Below, in pieces: positions 20,772 through 21,690 of a stretch of 21,690 bases of DNA (the first letter of the stretch is position 1; each line of letters opens with the position of its first letter). Made by a program: the position numbers and the translations under genes. The notes below the pieces were generated by a model. It was not told the origin of the DNA. It saw only the letters and a program-made list of their open reading frames with translations, and ran no database searches. The DNA is from Chloroflexota bacterium. Lineage in GTDB: Bacteria > Chloroflexota > Ktedonobacteria > Ktedonobacterales > Ktedonobacteraceae. The stretch spans positions 1-21,690 of the forward strand of contig VBHS01000035.1 of assembly GCA_005881295.1 (NCBI GenBank), in the 5' to 3' direction.

Positions 20772-21690
20772 GTGCATTTTTCGGATTTAGGATTCATCGC
20801 TCTCATCCTTGGATTGGGATTTGCCGTGTATACCGGCTGCGTGGCCGTCCTGGGCGCGCAGCGGAAGAACACGCGGCTCGTTGAAAGCGCGAAGCGCGGT
20901 GTCCTTGCGGTTGCCTTCTTCCTTGTCCTGGCCTCGGCCGCGCTGGTCGTCTCGTTTCTCAGCCATGATTTCGGGGTCAGTTATGTAGCGCAACATTCCA
21001 ACCTGGCCATGCCGTGGTATTTCACGACGGCAGCGTTTTATGGCGGCCAGGAGGGATCGCTGCTCTACTGGGCCTTGATGCTGTCGGTGTTCTCCGCCGT
21101 CTTTGTGCTGACCGCGAGACGGGTAGCGCCTGTACTGGCGCCCTATGTCATGGCGACGCTGATGGCTATCGAGACCTTTTTATTGATCGTGCTGATCACC
21201 GTCTCAAATCCCTTTGCGCGCCTGTCCGTTGCACCGCCAGATGGCGTGGGCTTGAATCCACTGTTGATGGATCCCGGCATGCTGATTCACCCGCCGATGC
21301 TGCTGATGGGCTACATGAGTTTCTCGATACCTTTTGCTTTTGCGGTTGCCGCCATGATTACTGGCAAGCTGGACAGCGCGTGGCTGCGCTCCATTCGTCG
21401 CTGGATGCTGGCATCGTGGTCGATTCAGACGGCGGGCCTGATCCTGGGCGCGTGGTGGGCTTATCATGTGCTTGGTTGGGGAGGATATTGGGGCTGGGAC
21501 CCGGTAGAGAACGCGGCGCTGCTGCCCTGGTTGACGGCGACGGCTTTCCTGCATTCAACGATGGTCCAGGAACGGCGCGGCATGCTCAAAGTCTGGAATC
21601 TCGTGCTGGTGGTGGCCTCGTTTACACTGGCGATCTTCGGCACCTTCGAGGTTCGCAGCGGTATCATCAGTTCGGTGCATTCGTTCGCCT
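20772..21690 (+). CDS. ccmF: Cytochrome c haem lyase CcmF, 3'-truncated
   Basis: This is the N-terminal 306 residues of a large membrane protein that attaches haem to CxxCH cysteines of c-type cytochromes. The frame is open to the window edge; the family is about 650 residues, so half is missing. Key stretches are LNPLLMDPGMLIHPPMLLMGY, in which the His is a candidate haem ligand, the haem-handling WWD-type region GWGGYWGWDPVENAALLPWL, and FGTFEVRSGIISSVHSF, where most members have FLTRSG. The start is GTG at 20772 with AAGGA 6 nt upstream. It follows ccmE in the same unit. The other system I genes (ccmA, B, C, D, H) are not in the window and may lie downstream. Confidence 0.94.
   Translation, partial: MHFSDLGFIALILGLGFAVYTGCVAVLGAQRKNTRLVESAKRGVLAVAFFLVLASAALVVSFLSHDFGVSYVAQHSNLAMPWYFTTAAFYGGQEGSLLYWALMLSVFSAVFVLTARRVAPVLAPYVMATLMAIETFLLIVLITVSNPFARLSVAPPDGVGLNPLLMDPGMLIHPPMLLMGYMSFSIPFAFAVAAMITGKLDSAWLRSIRRWMLASWSIQTAGLILGAWWAYHVLGWGGYWGWDPVENAALLPWLTATAFLHSTMVQERRGMLKVWNLVLVVASFTLAIFGTFEVRSGIISSVHSFA

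Overview
The window looks like chromosomal DNA of a free-living aerobic bacterium. I infer Chloroflexota, possibly Ktedonobacteria. The basis is a caa3-type oxidase with a lipoprotein CoxB, a CtaA-CtaB fusion, a CcmE with Cys in place of the haem-binding His, numerous PAS/kinase/winged-helix proteins, and FtsZ with a long Gln/Pro-rich linker. No rRNA gene is present to settle the taxonomy. No tRNA, CRISPR array, insertion sequence or phage gene was seen, and no gene-free gap exceeds about 250 bases.

Layout. 1-1419 (+): 5'-truncated ftsZ, separated by a bidirectional hairpin from the convergent minus-strand block. 1483-5034 (-): ctaAB (haem O/haem A synthase fusion), then sco1 (CuA assembly), then a BON-domain membrane protein. 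5224-6771 (-): MFS/GPH-type transporter, closed by a perfect 30-bp hairpin. 6908-9594 (+): beta-propeller lipoprotein overlapping a two-subunit CoA-transferase. 9696-10544 (+): ctaG. 10730-14603 (+): coxB, coxA, a small two-helix subunit and coxC, closed by a perfect 27-bp terminator. 14846-18139 (+): zinc-ribbon membrane protein, a PAS-histidine kinase-receiver-winged helix fusion, and a membrane-anchored receiver. 18367-18927 (+): DJ-1/PfpI protein. 19159 to the end (+): tlpA-like thioredoxin, CopD-like membrane protein, ccmE and ccmF (3'-truncated).

How the genes work together. Most of the window builds one machine, a caa3 cytochrome oxidase: its subunits, haem A synthesis (CtaAB), copper delivery (Sco1, CtaG), and covalent haem attachment (TlpA/CcmG-like, CcmE, CcmF) for the CxxCH domain of CoxB.

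Two patterns tie the region together beyond gene content. First, a bipartite motif, (T/A)ATT(C/A)AGG-N3-TTGTAAGG, usually followed 12 nt later by ACTGCAAG, occurs four times, always 113-155 nt upstream of a start codon: ctaAB, coxB, the membrane receiver, and tlpA-ccmEF. It contains KTMAGG half-sites 11 bp apart, like targets of OmpR/PhoB winged-helix regulators. Second, the same two-helix hairpin (SxWP-x12-G ... GW or WW) occurs in the stand-alone cox subunit, in the BON protein and at the C-terminus of the receiver protein. The adjacent kinase-receiver-winged-helix fusion has Ser in place of the phospho-acceptor Asp. I propose a local oxidase-biogenesis regulon with unusual, oxidase-linked signalling; this is inference from sequence only.
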